A stretch of DNA of 64,000 nucleotides from Nodosilinea sp. P-1105 (lineage in GTDB: Bacteria > Cyanobacteriota > Cyanobacteriia > Phormidesmidales > Phormidesmidaceae), in the NCBI RefSeq assembly GCF_012911975.1, contig NZ_SMDQ01000024.1, forward strand, positions 1-64,000, read 5' to 3'. Below the pieces are notes generated by a model. That model made no database searches. It saw only the letters and a program-made list of their open reading frames with translations, and had not been told where the DNA came from. Below, in pieces: positions 38,101-46,500 of the stretch; the stretch's first letter is position 1, and every line of letters starts with the position of its first letter. A program made the translations under genes and the position numbers.

Positions 38101-39604
38101 AGACGCCGCCGCAACCGCCTTTGTACACTACCTAGAACAACTGGACGAGGTGGCCAAGCTTGAAATCTGCGGTATGTACTATGAAGAGGATGAGTCCGGT
38201 AACCCGGACAATGATGTTGTTCACGTAATCGCCCGGACGGCGGGTGCGCGGCGCACTTACTACTATCGCCGCCAAGAGCGCAACATCACCTGGACACCTT
38301 GGGAAAAGGTAGACCTCAACATCGAAGATAATCCTGTGCTGCCGGTGGTCTGGAAGGGACGACTGTTTCTCTTCTGGCTCACAGTGATAGAGAAGGCTGC
38401 CGATGAGCTGATGGAAAACCCGCCAAGCTCGGAAGAGGATATCGGGGATATCAAAATAAAAGTGACTGCCATGCTTAACTGGAGCGAATACTACCATGGT
38501 AAATGGCAGCCAGTCAAAACATCGGATCTGAATGATCCCATCAGGCTAGGAGATGATTTTACCCCATCAGGCAGCAACGCTTTTGTTAGAGCGAAAACAG
38601 CACTACACCCGATAGTATATGAAAATCTTTTGTTAATCGATGTGTGGCATTCGGGAAAAAGGTGTGATTCATTTTTGTTATACAACACTCACAGCCTTCC
38701 CTTATATAGTAACAAAAGCTCATTCACCGTAACGCAAGATATTGCTCAAATAGGTGATCGGCTAAATACAAGAGGGATGCACCAAGCATTAAGAAAAGCC
38801 TTTACTAATATGGGAATCGACCTCCCTCTTATTCCTACAATTTTGAGGAAGGAAAATCTAGGGGGTTTGACAATTGACGTTATCGAAAACAAATACCTTG
38901 TCAAAAGGTTACAGGACAAATTCATGATTAGTATGTATGAAAACCTTCGCGAAAGAAGAAGGAGTCTTGAAATCTCAGAATCGTCCTCTGAGTCACTAAC
39001 CCCTGAGTCACTAATAATAAAATATTACCACTGGTCCTTTAAAGAAAAATATAACCAAGCGAACACGGTCGACATATCACTCGAGAAATTTTTTGAATCA
39101 ACAGTTGTGCAGTCTTCATGGATCGGACATAATTCTTCAGTTATCCAACCCGTGCAAGGAAATGGAGAAATCCAGAATATCTACCAGACACCCTTCTTCT
39201 TCCAAAATCACCGTCACGTTTTCTACGTTACTACACAGCAAGAGTCAATCCCTGTAGGTGGGTTCATTGATGTCTGGATACCCCCCAGTGTTGTGGTTTC
39301 GCCAGAGATTCCACCAATTCTTGTGATTCCCGATCTGCATGACCTGCGCGATTGGTTCCGATACGACCCACATGTTCAAATGGACCCCGTACTAGACCTT
39401 ATTGGTCCCGGAGCCGACGATATTATCCAGGGAGCGGGGACTAAGTATCCGGTGGCTCGTGGTCTTGATCCGCATAGTCCAATTATCCATGTACTGTCCG
39501 AGACCAAAGCCCTAAGCTTTGGCGATCGAGCCATAGGAGTAACGCGTTCCAGATCCATTGAACGAGATTTTGACGTAGATGTAAACCTATGGATGGAGGG
39601 CTAA
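32132..39604 (+). CDS. Tc toxin subunit A, N-terminal chain (TcaA/YenA1-like)
   Basis: This 2490-aa protein is the first half of a split TcA. It begins with a hydrophobic helix (about residues 8-27, FLSVVLLIALAAAAYLW), unusual for TcA, followed by a beta-sandwich regulatory-like domain (about 50-150). The VRP1 signature CACEHCRSWLSPAAYLVDLL is near 615. Four tandem copies of QEELDLILQELA follow near 1130-1177. A PA14-like lectin fold covers about 1500-1640 (SGVWRGFLEVPDNGFYNFY). The neuraminidase-like segment starts near 2010. It lacks the pore and TcB-binding end, which the next gene supplies after a 3-bp gap. The region 38500-39200 is AT-rich and may be a receptor-specific insert. Length and split match TcaA-type systems. 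Confidence 0.9.
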   Translation: MYQVIENITFLSVVLLIALAAAAYLWRFIRDCRLQDGRPIDEEPIDEEPVEDQSFIVRGQIVSHELRGLPGLRIVAVDKNIDGDRPLGTGTTEDRGVYEIRYLPPHLTKAKEKLDVQVQVFGDGNTPIAVSAVRYNANPEENDLNIVISADQLPRPAEYPRLLGELGPHLNTQSEPELKKRLATLREDDEQQDITYLANKTGWDARMVAMTSLASQFSQTSGIEPEFYYALFRSGVPANETILSQMAPETVQQAWERAVEAKILPEELRHQIPENLERFKAHSISRLLDEPTPVGISNFKALIENTLPEPSQQQQFTELYYQRRDNLEEFWTDAKEEFGTEVSDRLELDGKLAFLTINNAPLIQQLHAQNGALHTPLDLVRQGLYQESAWEPLLSDVSIPDEIPGEQPAEQKTNYAAVMAHQLRLSYPTAVVSEMVKVDDIPLNTEPSIKHQVTHFLDENQGKFELGLHPVEQYLNKNEIQLETPVLAEIKKLQRVYQISPSDESMGKLLERKLNSAYDVVRYDEQAFIHAFKDELGGEAVAKLIYAKAHQVHHTVLNVTTSYFLEKSALLPYAITNLPALNEVEENGAIATFSSNQESGVIAMPTLEKVFGEMDYCACEHCRSWLSPAAYLVDLLQFIDLRRYNSAGEELPPTYDQENPVDMLLDRRPDIQHLQLTCENTNTVLPYIDLVNEVLEHYVVNNSLETFTGHNIEAGMTTEELLANPQFVNDAAYVELRNNLFPPPLPFHQPLEVLRRHFEHFEMPLHQAMERLRQNDHLDSDRDSDDPAYDWQDILMERLRLSRLEYRILTDSSDSSLPLETLYGEEVGIPLDPFLEELSSAKHYARLLNLTYDELIEIIRTQFINPHTHLLPKLEKLFVSFATLQAFFDGSLEEPDFGALLPISDLDVIQYGGNPEWSDEENLAQVIQWIRDHETQIRGLIVLSAPASSETICSFDTVKLGYALPLSDSDDTKLQPIEFLKLLRFVRLWRKLGWTIEQTDKAIAALYPADHYPDPGEDWDTAREKLDAGFQTLILRLAHLQIVMELLKLAPQRDLLPLLACWSTIDTQGYRSLYRQMFLNPTILGLDDVFQEDGYGNYLAEKTEYQQPGVELPKLLAHAQVLRAAFNLTQEELDLILQELAQEKLDLFLQELTQEELDLILQELAQEELDLILQELGFNPNMVLDLANVSAIFRHGFLARRLHLSVRELLALKALSGLDPFLSLDITEPEEPLGSVRPESIRFIELVQQIKASPFRVSQLVYFLRHNDWSGKSSPSRKSVLAFARMLRNDLLRIEREHGMKDDPDGEIARTKMVLVYGSEATDVFFGLLNNTSPFSVTYDHGQPALEDDLLAVTERLTYDDFQKQLSFRGIMTTAEKVALDEASSATNDFRTAVQALFDAGQTAFAAFFERYPDLKDLYENFADSNDPLEDRMSALLADFLPDLRARLKRQQVRQTVSAQVSADLTQVTPLLENAALLHAVDQPTDPAIDDFLALETQGLSADIFFADDVIGDPDRSNLLVAAINYRQGGTTLPLNPADENASISGVWRGFLEVPDNGFYNFYVKADAGSDIALKLDGQAVTLVLTDGTWRNQGAIELKVGRLYALELTAKQVKDRLVLQWERKGMGRVPIPAEQLYPAMPLQRFRAMYLRLLKVLAIADAVNLSSAELEHFAAHSDYEIDGKGWLNALPVDPSPVEATGQALLANLVALLQYRALKETLKIRDERLLEVLQDPAATGEDGMPLLERVTGWQEADPMALLEHFGLGLPELAHLQHFAQLHDALAVVQTLGIGAATLLEVTTNEPTSDLLRTLQGALRARYSDSGLPVSRSNDSGSLPAKQPLGTTRDWLNLIQPINDELRSLQRDALVSYVLHRMGQEDGTEHIDTPDKLFEYFLIDVEMDPCMKTSRIRQALSSVQLFIQRCLMNLEPQVASSSINAKQWEWMKRYRVWEANRKVFLWPENWLEPELRDNKSPFFRDLESELLQGDITEDAAATAFVHYLEQLDEVAKLEICGMYYEEDESGNPDNDVVHVIARTAGARRTYYYRRQERNITWTPWEKVDLNIEDNPVLPVVWKGRLFLFWLTVIEKAADELMENPPSSEEDIGDIKIKVTAMLNWSEYYHGKWQPVKTSDLNDPIRLGDDFTPSGSNAFVRAKTALHPIVYENLLLIDVWHSGKRCDSFLLYNTHSLPLYSNKSSFTVTQDIAQIGDRLNTRGMHQALRKAFTNMGIDLPLIPTILRKENLGGLTIDVIENKYLVKRLQDKFMISMYENLRERRRSLEISESSSESLTPESLIIKYYHWSFKEKYNQANTVDISLEKFFESTVVQSSWIGHNSSVIQPVQGNGEIQNIYQTPFFFQNHRHVFYVTTQQESIPVGGFIDVWIPPSVVVSPEIPPILVIPDLHDLRDWFRYDPHVQMDPVLDLIGPGADDIIQGAGTKYPVARGLDPHSPIIHVLSETKALSFGDRAIGVTRSRSIERDFDVDVNLWMEG
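35519..35662 (+). repeat. Four tandem 36-bp in-frame repeats
   Basis: Units at 35519, 35555, 35591 and 35627 begin CAAGAAGAATTAGACCTG and encode QEELDLILQELA with few changes (K for E, F for I in copy 2). The segment flows on into GFNPNMVLDLANV, so one unit is probably the ancestral state and the others are slippage copies that lengthen a helix. Confidence 0.93.
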
Positions 39605-39607
39605 ATC

Positions 39608-42600
39608 ATGTCTAACAGTAATAGCCAATTTCACAACCACAACAGCAACCTAATAAATAAATTAGGGTCGGGGTCAAACACATCTAATAGGTATACCTAT
39701 ACCTTTTACAATCATTTCCATCCCTTTGTCGGCGAGCTACTAACAAAGCTAAATAAGGAGTCCATCAACGGCTTGCTCGATCCTCGTTTTCTTGAGAGTC
39801 CGAAACTTAACCAAGATTTCTTCAAAGAACTCTATCAGCCAAACGAGAGTGACCAGACAGTAAAATACTTTTCAAAGCAAATCGGTGTTAGCGAAGACGA
39901 TGCCTATAGCATCTACAACTGGGAGTTATTTTTTCACGTTCCCCTCGTCATAGCGGTACATCTGAGTGTAAATCAACGATTTGCCGAAGCCCAGCGCTGG
40001 TTTCACTACATTTTCGACCCCACGACCAATGATGGTCAATTCTGGCGCTTTATAGCTTTTAGAAAACCGGAAGACAACAAGCAAATTGATAAGCTATTGC
40101 ACCTCCTGAGCAGGCCCGAGGATGAACTGGAGGAAGATGAACGTAAGCAAAGAAAACTGATTTTGAGCAGCTACGAGGATCTGAGAAAACATCCATTCCA
40201 ACCTCACGTTGTAGCGCGTAATCGTTTTTTGGCTTATCAGTACTGCGTGGTGATGAAGTATCTGGACAACCTGATTGCCTGGGGAGACAGTCTCTTTCGG
40301 CAGGACACGATCGAGACCGTCAATGAGGCGACCCAAATCTATGTGCTGGCAGCTAATCTGCTAGGACCAAAGCCACAGCGTATTCCTCAACGTGGAGCAA
40401 CTCAGCCTAAGACGTTTGCTCAACTGCGTGCCAAAGGACTGGATGAATTGGGTAATGCTCTGGTAGAGTTAGAAGCTCAGTTCCCATTTAATCTATCCTT
40501 CCCCACCACCGATGAAGGCAGTGACATTAACCAAACTAATTCTCTATTTGGGGTTGGCCGCACACTTTATTTTTGCATTCCCCACAATGATAAGTTGCTG
40601 AGCTACTGGGATACAGTCGCCGATAGACTGTTTAAGATCCGCCACTGCATGAACATCGAGGGGGTAGTGCGCCAACTGCCGCTGTTCGACCCGCCTATCG
40701 ATCCCGGCATGCTGGTCAAAGCAGCCGCAGCAGGAATCGACATCAGCAGCCTGGTCAGCGGCTTAAATCAGCCTCTGGCACCGATTCGTTCGACATTATT
40801 GATCCAGAAGGCGCTGGAGATCTGCAATGAGGTGCGTGGCATGGGCAATGCCCTGCTGTCCGCATTAGAGAAGAAGGACACTGAGGCACTAGGACTGCTG
40901 CGGCAGAAACACGAGATCAATATTCAGCAGCTAGTCCAGGATGTGCGTTATCTACAGTGGAAAGAAGCCGAAGCGGCAACGGAGTCGCTTGTAACAAGTC
41001 GAGAGATCGTATTGGAGCGCTACCGCTTCTATCAACGACTGCTGGGTAGCAATGAAGAAGATCTTCAGGAAGTAATGGACTTTACCCTGGAGCGGAGAAG
41101 CTTGACTGAGGAAAACTTTGACGAGGTGTACACCGAGTTGGTGGGCCAGTATGCGCAAGACGTAGCGCGTGAAGAGTATTCGAACCTTGAGGTGCTTGAT
41201 GAGGGAATATTGTTTCTGAATCAGAATGAGGACGAAGAACTAAACACCCTCTTGCCACGAGCAAAGTGGACACGCCTGACGGCTTCTGCACTCGATGCAT
41301 TGGCTGCGACAGTGGTATTTGTTCCCAATGCCAAGGTACATGGGCATTATTGGGGCATAGGTGTGTCAGCAGAGGTGACGGGAGGACAAAAACTGGCCGT
41401 AGCTGCCAAAATGTTGGGTGAAGTTGCCAGGACAACTTCAGCGTATTGCCAAGATCAGGCGGGAATGACCTCGCGCACAGCCTCCTACGAACGTCGTGCC
41501 GACGACTGGATGCTGCAGAGTAACCTGGCGGCACGAGAATTGATGCAGATCGGTCGACAGATCATCTCCTCTCTAATCCGTGAGGAAACCACGCATCATG
41601 AATATGAGAGCGTGAAAAAACAAATTCAACAGTCCCAGGAGATCGATCAGTTCCTGCGGGCTAAATTTACCAACGAAGAACTTTATGGCTGGATGCAGGG
41701 CGAATTATCCAAGCTTTACTACGAGTATTACAAATTTGCCTTCGATATCGCCCGCAAAGCCGAACAGACGATGAAGCACGAGCTGATGCGGCCGGAGTTG
41801 GACGATCAGACCTTCATCAAATTCAATTATTGGGATGGCGGCCGTAAAGGATTGCTCTCCGGTGAAGCGCTGCACCTCGACCTGAAGCGCATGGAGATGG
41901 CCTATCACGACCACAACAAGCGAGAGTACGAGTTAACCAAACACATCTCGCTGCGGCAACTCGATCCAATCGCATTGCTTGCCCTGAGAGCCACAGGCAC
42001 CTGCGAAGTCACGCTACCGGAATGGCTGTTTGATCTGGACTGTCCTGGGCACTATATGCGCCGAATCAAAGCCGTTAGTCTATCGATTCCATCCGTTACA
42101 GGTCCTTATACCAGTGTTAACTGTACACTATCCCTGCTCAGAAGTTCTCTGCGCAAATCTCCACTCCTGTCGAATGAAACATATGCTCGGCAAAGCGAAG
42201 ATGCTCGATTTATCGACTACTTTGGTACGATTCAATCCGTGGTTACAAGTAGTGGCAACGACGATAGCGGCATGTTTGAGCCAAACCTGCGTGACGAACG
42301 CTTCCTACCCTTTGAAGGTGCTGGGGCAGAAAGCACTTGGAAGCTTGAATTGCCATCAGCTTTTCGGCAATTTGACTACAACAGTATTTCAGATGTCATT
42401 CTCCACGTTCGTTACACAGCTCGCCAGGGAGGTGATCGATTGGGCAGTAAAGCTGTCGGATTTATTGAAGATATGGTTGGTACAGCCAATGCCTCCGGTC
42501 TGGCACTTCTGTTTAACCTAAAGCATGATTTCCCTAGCGAGTGGTCTCGGTTTGTATCTGCAACAGACAACTCAAACTTCGTTACAAAAGTGAAGCGAGA

Positions 42601-42829
42601 GCATTTTCCCTACATTACTCAAGGTCGGGATATTAGGATTGATTCAATTCAACTGTACTCATCTGATAAGGTAGAGCCCACAACACCCACAAATCTTGAT
42701 TTGGCTAACTACACTACCCAGTTGAAAGATGACGGAGAATTTGAACTATCTCTTCCTCCCGATGAAACCATTCTGATTCGTGAGACGACAGCTTACGTTT
42801 TCATGCTACTGAGGTACTCGTTAGTTTAG
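39608..42829 (+). CDS. Tc toxin subunit A, C-terminal chain (TcaB/YenA2-like)
   Basis: This 1073-aa protein is the second half of the split TcA. The N-terminal part carries the TcA motif RWFHYIFDPTTNDGQFWRF (about residues 126-144). A long helical part (about 400-720) forms the coiled-coil channel. The TcB-binding beta domain begins near ELTKHISLRQLDP and LFDLDCPGHYMRRIKAV (about 775-820), closely like the end of the one-piece TcA at 10226-18067. It starts three bases after the stop of the preceding gene, so the two are surely co-translated from one mRNA and assemble into one bell. It is the last gene of the Tc island before the degraded gene and direct repeat. Confidence 0.92.
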   Translation: MSNSNSQFHNHNSNLINKLGSGSNTSNRYTYTFYNHFHPFVGELLTKLNKESINGLLDPRFLESPKLNQDFFKELYQPNESDQTVKYFSKQIGVSEDDAYSIYNWELFFHVPLVIAVHLSVNQRFAEAQRWFHYIFDPTTNDGQFWRFIAFRKPEDNKQIDKLLHLLSRPEDELEEDERKQRKLILSSYEDLRKHPFQPHVVARNRFLAYQYCVVMKYLDNLIAWGDSLFRQDTIETVNEATQIYVLAANLLGPKPQRIPQRGATQPKTFAQLRAKGLDELGNALVELEAQFPFNLSFPTTDEGSDINQTNSLFGVGRTLYFCIPHNDKLLSYWDTVADRLFKIRHCMNIEGVVRQLPLFDPPIDPGMLVKAAAAGIDISSLVSGLNQPLAPIRSTLLIQKALEICNEVRGMGNALLSALEKKDTEALGLLRQKHEINIQQLVQDVRYLQWKEAEAATESLVTSREIVLERYRFYQRLLGSNEEDLQEVMDFTLERRSLTEENFDEVYTELVGQYAQDVAREEYSNLEVLDEGILFLNQNEDEELNTLLPRAKWTRLTASALDALAATVVFVPNAKVHGHYWGIGVSAEVTGGQKLAVAAKMLGEVARTTSAYCQDQAGMTSRTASYERRADDWMLQSNLAARELMQIGRQIISSLIREETTHHEYESVKKQIQQSQEIDQFLRAKFTNEELYGWMQGELSKLYYEYYKFAFDIARKAEQTMKHELMRPELDDQTFIKFNYWDGGRKGLLSGEALHLDLKRMEMAYHDHNKREYELTKHISLRQLDPIALLALRATGTCEVTLPEWLFDLDCPGHYMRRIKAVSLSIPSVTGPYTSVNCTLSLLRSSLRKSPLLSNETYARQSEDARFIDYFGTIQSVVTSSGNDDSGMFEPNLRDERFLPFEGAGAESTWKLELPSAFRQFDYNSISDVILHVRYTARQGGDRLGSKAVGFIEDMVGTANASGLALLFNLKHDFPSEWSRFVSATDNSNFVTKVKREHFPYITQGRDIRIDSIQLYSSDKVEPTTPTNLDLANYTTQLKDDGEFELSLPPDETILIRETTAYVFMLLRYSLV

Positions 42830-42927
42830 ACCTGGCCGTTAATCTACCCGGCCCATAACATTACTTGCCAGGCTCTGGCACTGTCCGTTAATACTGCGAC
42901 CCGCCAGTATTCAGGCCAAGGTTGAGG

Positions 42928-43225
42928 TCAAAAGCTAGGATGAAATGGGTTCTGCTGGCACACAGTAACATGACGCTGTTTGTCTGAGATCGCCACGATC
43001 AAACGAACTCGATAATCAAAAGTACTTGGCAGTTGATAGCAGCCAGCTCCCTTGCGTAAAGAACAGGTGAACTGGAAAGCTAAAGATGACTATTCCCTCT
43101 TGCGCTGGACATAGATGCCATGGCCTTCGAGGCGAAAGCTGAGTTTGAGATCAATGCGATAGTCGGTCTCCTCCGGATTCACCTAAATCGCAGGCTACCA
43201 AGACGGTAGGAGGATGGGAAATCAT
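42928..43225 (-). pseudogene. Frameshifted gene remnant, possibly ParM/StbA-like
   Basis: On the minus strand an ATG at 43225, preceded by GGAG eight bases away, opens MISHPPTVLVACDLGESGG and then hits a stop. Good protein-like sequence continues in other frames: NPEETDYRIDLKLSFRLEG (43090-43182), then FQFTCSLRKGAGCYQLPS and VRLIVAISDKQRHV, ending at TGA 42930-42928. The pieces look like one gene broken by at least two frameshifts and internal loss. VLVACDLG resembles the first nucleotide-binding motif of actin-like plasmid segregation proteins, but that reading is tentative. The rest of 42830-43268 shows nothing I can name. Confidence 0.45.
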
Positions 43226-43268
43226 ACTGTTTTCTCCAAAAAATGTAGGGGGTAGGGCTTAAGAGCCC

Positions 43269-43436
43269 CGAGCCAAAACGTGCCAAAACGTGACGCCCTG
43301 ATTGTTATGCTGACTAATCACAATCATAACGTGACTTTTTGATTTGCAGCTGAACCAATGCTGAACACATGCGCTATGCTGAAGTGTATCAGGATGCTGC
43401 GCCCCTATCGGGGGCTTCGCGGAGAGGCCACACAGT
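43269..43436. repeat. Direct repeat copy B, relaxase upstream region (oriT candidate)
   Basis: This is about 93% identical by eye to bases 1-167. It carries a GTTATG/CATAAC inverted repeat, repeated AACGTGAC words and CCCC-TATC-GGGG. It lies between the divergent gene remnant and the MobF relaxase gene, where oriT and relaxase control sites are usually found. No known nic site was recognised. Confidence 0.85.
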
Positions 43437-43499
43437 ACGCCAGGGTTTTGGCAAAAACCGGGCAACGGCCCTCCCCCCAGGGTTTCTACCGTTTTCCAA

Positions 43500-43530
43500 G
43501 ACGCTATCGCTATCGCTCCAGGGTAGCGTC
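43500..43530 (+). promoter_or_regulatory. Hairpin plus T-run just before the relaxase start
   Basis: GACGCTA (43500-43506) pairs with TAGCGTC (43524-43530) around a 17-base loop and is followed by GTGTTTTTAA, 22 bases before the relaxase ATG. It has the shape of an intrinsic terminator or attenuator, or a protein-binding site controlling the relaxase. The stem is short, so this is weak evidence. Confidence 0.35.
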
Positions 43531-43552
43531 GTGTTTTTAACCCAGTTTCTCC

Positions 43553-46500
43553 ATGCTTTCCACGAGTAACCTGTCTGCCGCTCAAGCGGAGACCTATTAC
43601 ACGAAAGAAGATTATTACTCGGCGGAAGAAGCGGCTCATCCAACCAAGTGGATGGGCAAAGGGGCTGCGTCGTTGGGGCTGGCTGGGGTTGTCAATCAGC
43701 AGAAATTCAGCCAGATGCTCTCAGGACAGGCTCCAGGGGGACAATCCCTAACTGGGAAAGCAATTGACCCTGAAAAACGGCGGGCGGCAACAGACTTTAC
43801 CTTTAGTGCCCCTAAGAGCGTCAGCATTGCAGCCCTGGTACAGCAAGACGAGCGGGTGTTAGCGGCCCATCATCAGGCGGTGGCCAAGGCCTTGGCGGTT
43901 TTGGAAGAGCGCTATGCCCAGACCCGGATCTCGACGGAAGCGGGTCGGACGAAAGTGACGACGGGCAATATCGCGGCAGCGGTGTTTACCCATGCCACCA
44001 GTCGGGAGGCGGAGCCGCAGTTGCACAGCCATTGTGTGGTGATGAATGCGACGCAGTTGGCCGATGGGCGATGGTTTAGCTTGAGCAATGAGGCGGCGAT
44101 CGCCAACCAAAAGCTCCTGGGTCAGATTTACCAGAATGAGTTGGCCGTAGCGCTGAAGCAGCAGGGATACAAGATTGAGCCTAAAGCCCACGGGCAGTTT
44201 GAACTGACTGGGTACTCGCCAGAACTGCTGAAGGCATTCTCGACCCGGCGGCAGCAAATTCTGAAGCTGATCGAGGAATGGGAAGCGACGGGATCTGAGA
44301 ATAACCGGGCGATGCGGGAGACGGCGACGCTGGTATCGCGGAAGCGGAAGCCCAAGGAGGTGGATGAGGGATTGCTACAACGAGGGTGGAATGCCCTGAT
44401 TCAGTTGAAGGGGTTGGAGCTACCGGAGTTGCCGGAGGGCATTACTCAGATAGTTGGTGATCAGCCATCAGCCAAATTGGTAATTGACGCGGCGATCCAG
44501 CACTGTGGGGAACGGGAGTCGGTGTTTCGGCGGACGACGCTGGAGCGGTTTGTGTTTGAGCACGAGCTGGGGGTGCAAGGGTTTGAGGCGATTGAGGGAG
44601 CCATTGCCCACAGCCCCGAACTCATTCGAGTCGCCGACAGCAAGTTCACCACCCAGACAGCACTGAATCTTGAACTCAACACGATCCGTTTAATGCAAGA
44701 GGGACAGGGGCAGGTGGTACCGATTGTCCCCAGCGATACCCAGTTGGATGGTCTGATGAGCCACTCCCTGAACCCGGAGCAGCAACATGCGGTGGATGTC
44801 GCAGTGACCACGCCGGATGAAGTGATGGCGTGGCAGGGAGTAGCGGGGGCAGGCAAGACCTATGCCTTGAGTGTGCTGAAAGAGTTGGCTCAGAGGCAAG
44901 GCTACATGATCCGAGGGTTGGCCCCCAGTGCTGAAGCCGCCCATGTACTGGGAGAGTCGCTGGGGATTGAAACTACCACGGTCGCTGGTCTTTTGGTGTC
45001 CCAACCGTTGGATGCCCCCCCAAATCCAACGCTCTGGATTGTGGATGAGGCGGGGCTGTTGAGCATGAAGGATGCTCATGCCCTCTTGCGACGAGCGACG
45101 TTGGAGCAGGCCAGGGTGCTTTTGGTCGGGGATACCCGTCAGCTCTCAGCGGTAGAAGCCGGTAATCCCTTTAAAAGTTTGCAGGCGGCGGGGATGGCGA
45201 CCGCTTACCTGGAAACCCATCGGCGACAGCAGACTGGAGTGCTGCGATCTGCTGTGGAGTTGGTGGCCCAGGGTCAGGTCAGGGAGGGGATTGAACTGTT
45301 GGCCCAAGCGGGCTATGTCAAGGAAGGGACGCAGAACCAGGAGCGGATTCAGCAGGTAGCCGCCGATTATCTGGAGCTGACGTCGGAGGAGCGGGAGTTC
45401 ACGCTGGTGCTGGCGGGAACTAATGCGGAGCGATTGGCGCTGACTCAGGCGATACGGGCTGGCTTACAGGATGAAGAAGCTTTGGGCGCAGACGGGTTTG
45501 TGATGCAGAGCTTGCGTCGCAAGGATTTGACTACAGCCCAGGCCAGTTATCTCAAAGCTTATGACGTGGGCGATGTGCTGGTGCCGATTCAGGATTATCG
45601 GAAGCAGGGGTTGATCCGGGGGGAGCAGTACCGGGTGGTGGCGGTGAATGCCGAGGCTCAGCAGGTGGTGTTGGAGACACCAGGTGGATCGGTGCTGTCA
45701 GTCGATCCGGCAGAGTGTCCGCGCAAGACGGTGTACACGACGCAAGCGATTCCGATCGCAGTGGGCGATCGCCTCAAGTGGACACGCAATAACCCCAAAG
45801 CCGGAATCCGCAATGGGCAGGGGTTTGTGGTGACGGGTCTGGAGGCCAATGGGACAGCGACGGTTTGGGACGGGGCGGGGCAAACCTCCACCATCAACCT
45901 CGGTGGGAATCAGTACATCGATTACGCCTGGGTGAGCACCACCTACAGCAGCCAGGGCAAGACGGCGGAGCGGGTGCTGGCCCTGCTGGGGGAAACGACA
46001 AATCGAGAGGCGTTTTATGTGGCGATTTCTAGAGCCAAGCGGGCAGTGACCTTGTACACCACCAGCCAGGCCGACCTGGTGCGACTGGCCCAGGTGTCGC
46101 GGGCCAAGGAGAACGTGAGTGACTACGTGCCTTTAACTCAACAGGTGATGAACCATGGACAATTACTCGAACGGGAACAACGGCAACCAGAACCCATCCC
46201 CAGATTTGACCCCAGAGCAGTGGGAGAGCGTATTGGCCAGCGTGTTGCAGAGCAGCTTAGAGCCGCTGCGGGCCGAGATTTGCGTCAACACCCAGCGGGT
46301 GCTGCACCTGGAAGACTACGTCCAGACCTTGGGGCAGGATTTAGCGATGTGGCCGCAGCACTGGAACCAGAGCTTGGAGCGCTTGGTCGAGCAATTGCAG
46401 CGTATCGTCAGCGACGAGACCTCCGCCGATGCGCAGGTGACCTTGCAGGAGCAGTTGCGGCTGTTGATAGCAGCTTTGAGCAGTTGGAACGGGCAACTCA

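Noticed and set aside
42830..42852. GGCCG/CGGCC pairing after the last toxin gene as a terminator
   Set aside because: The stem has only five pairs, a long loop and no T-run.
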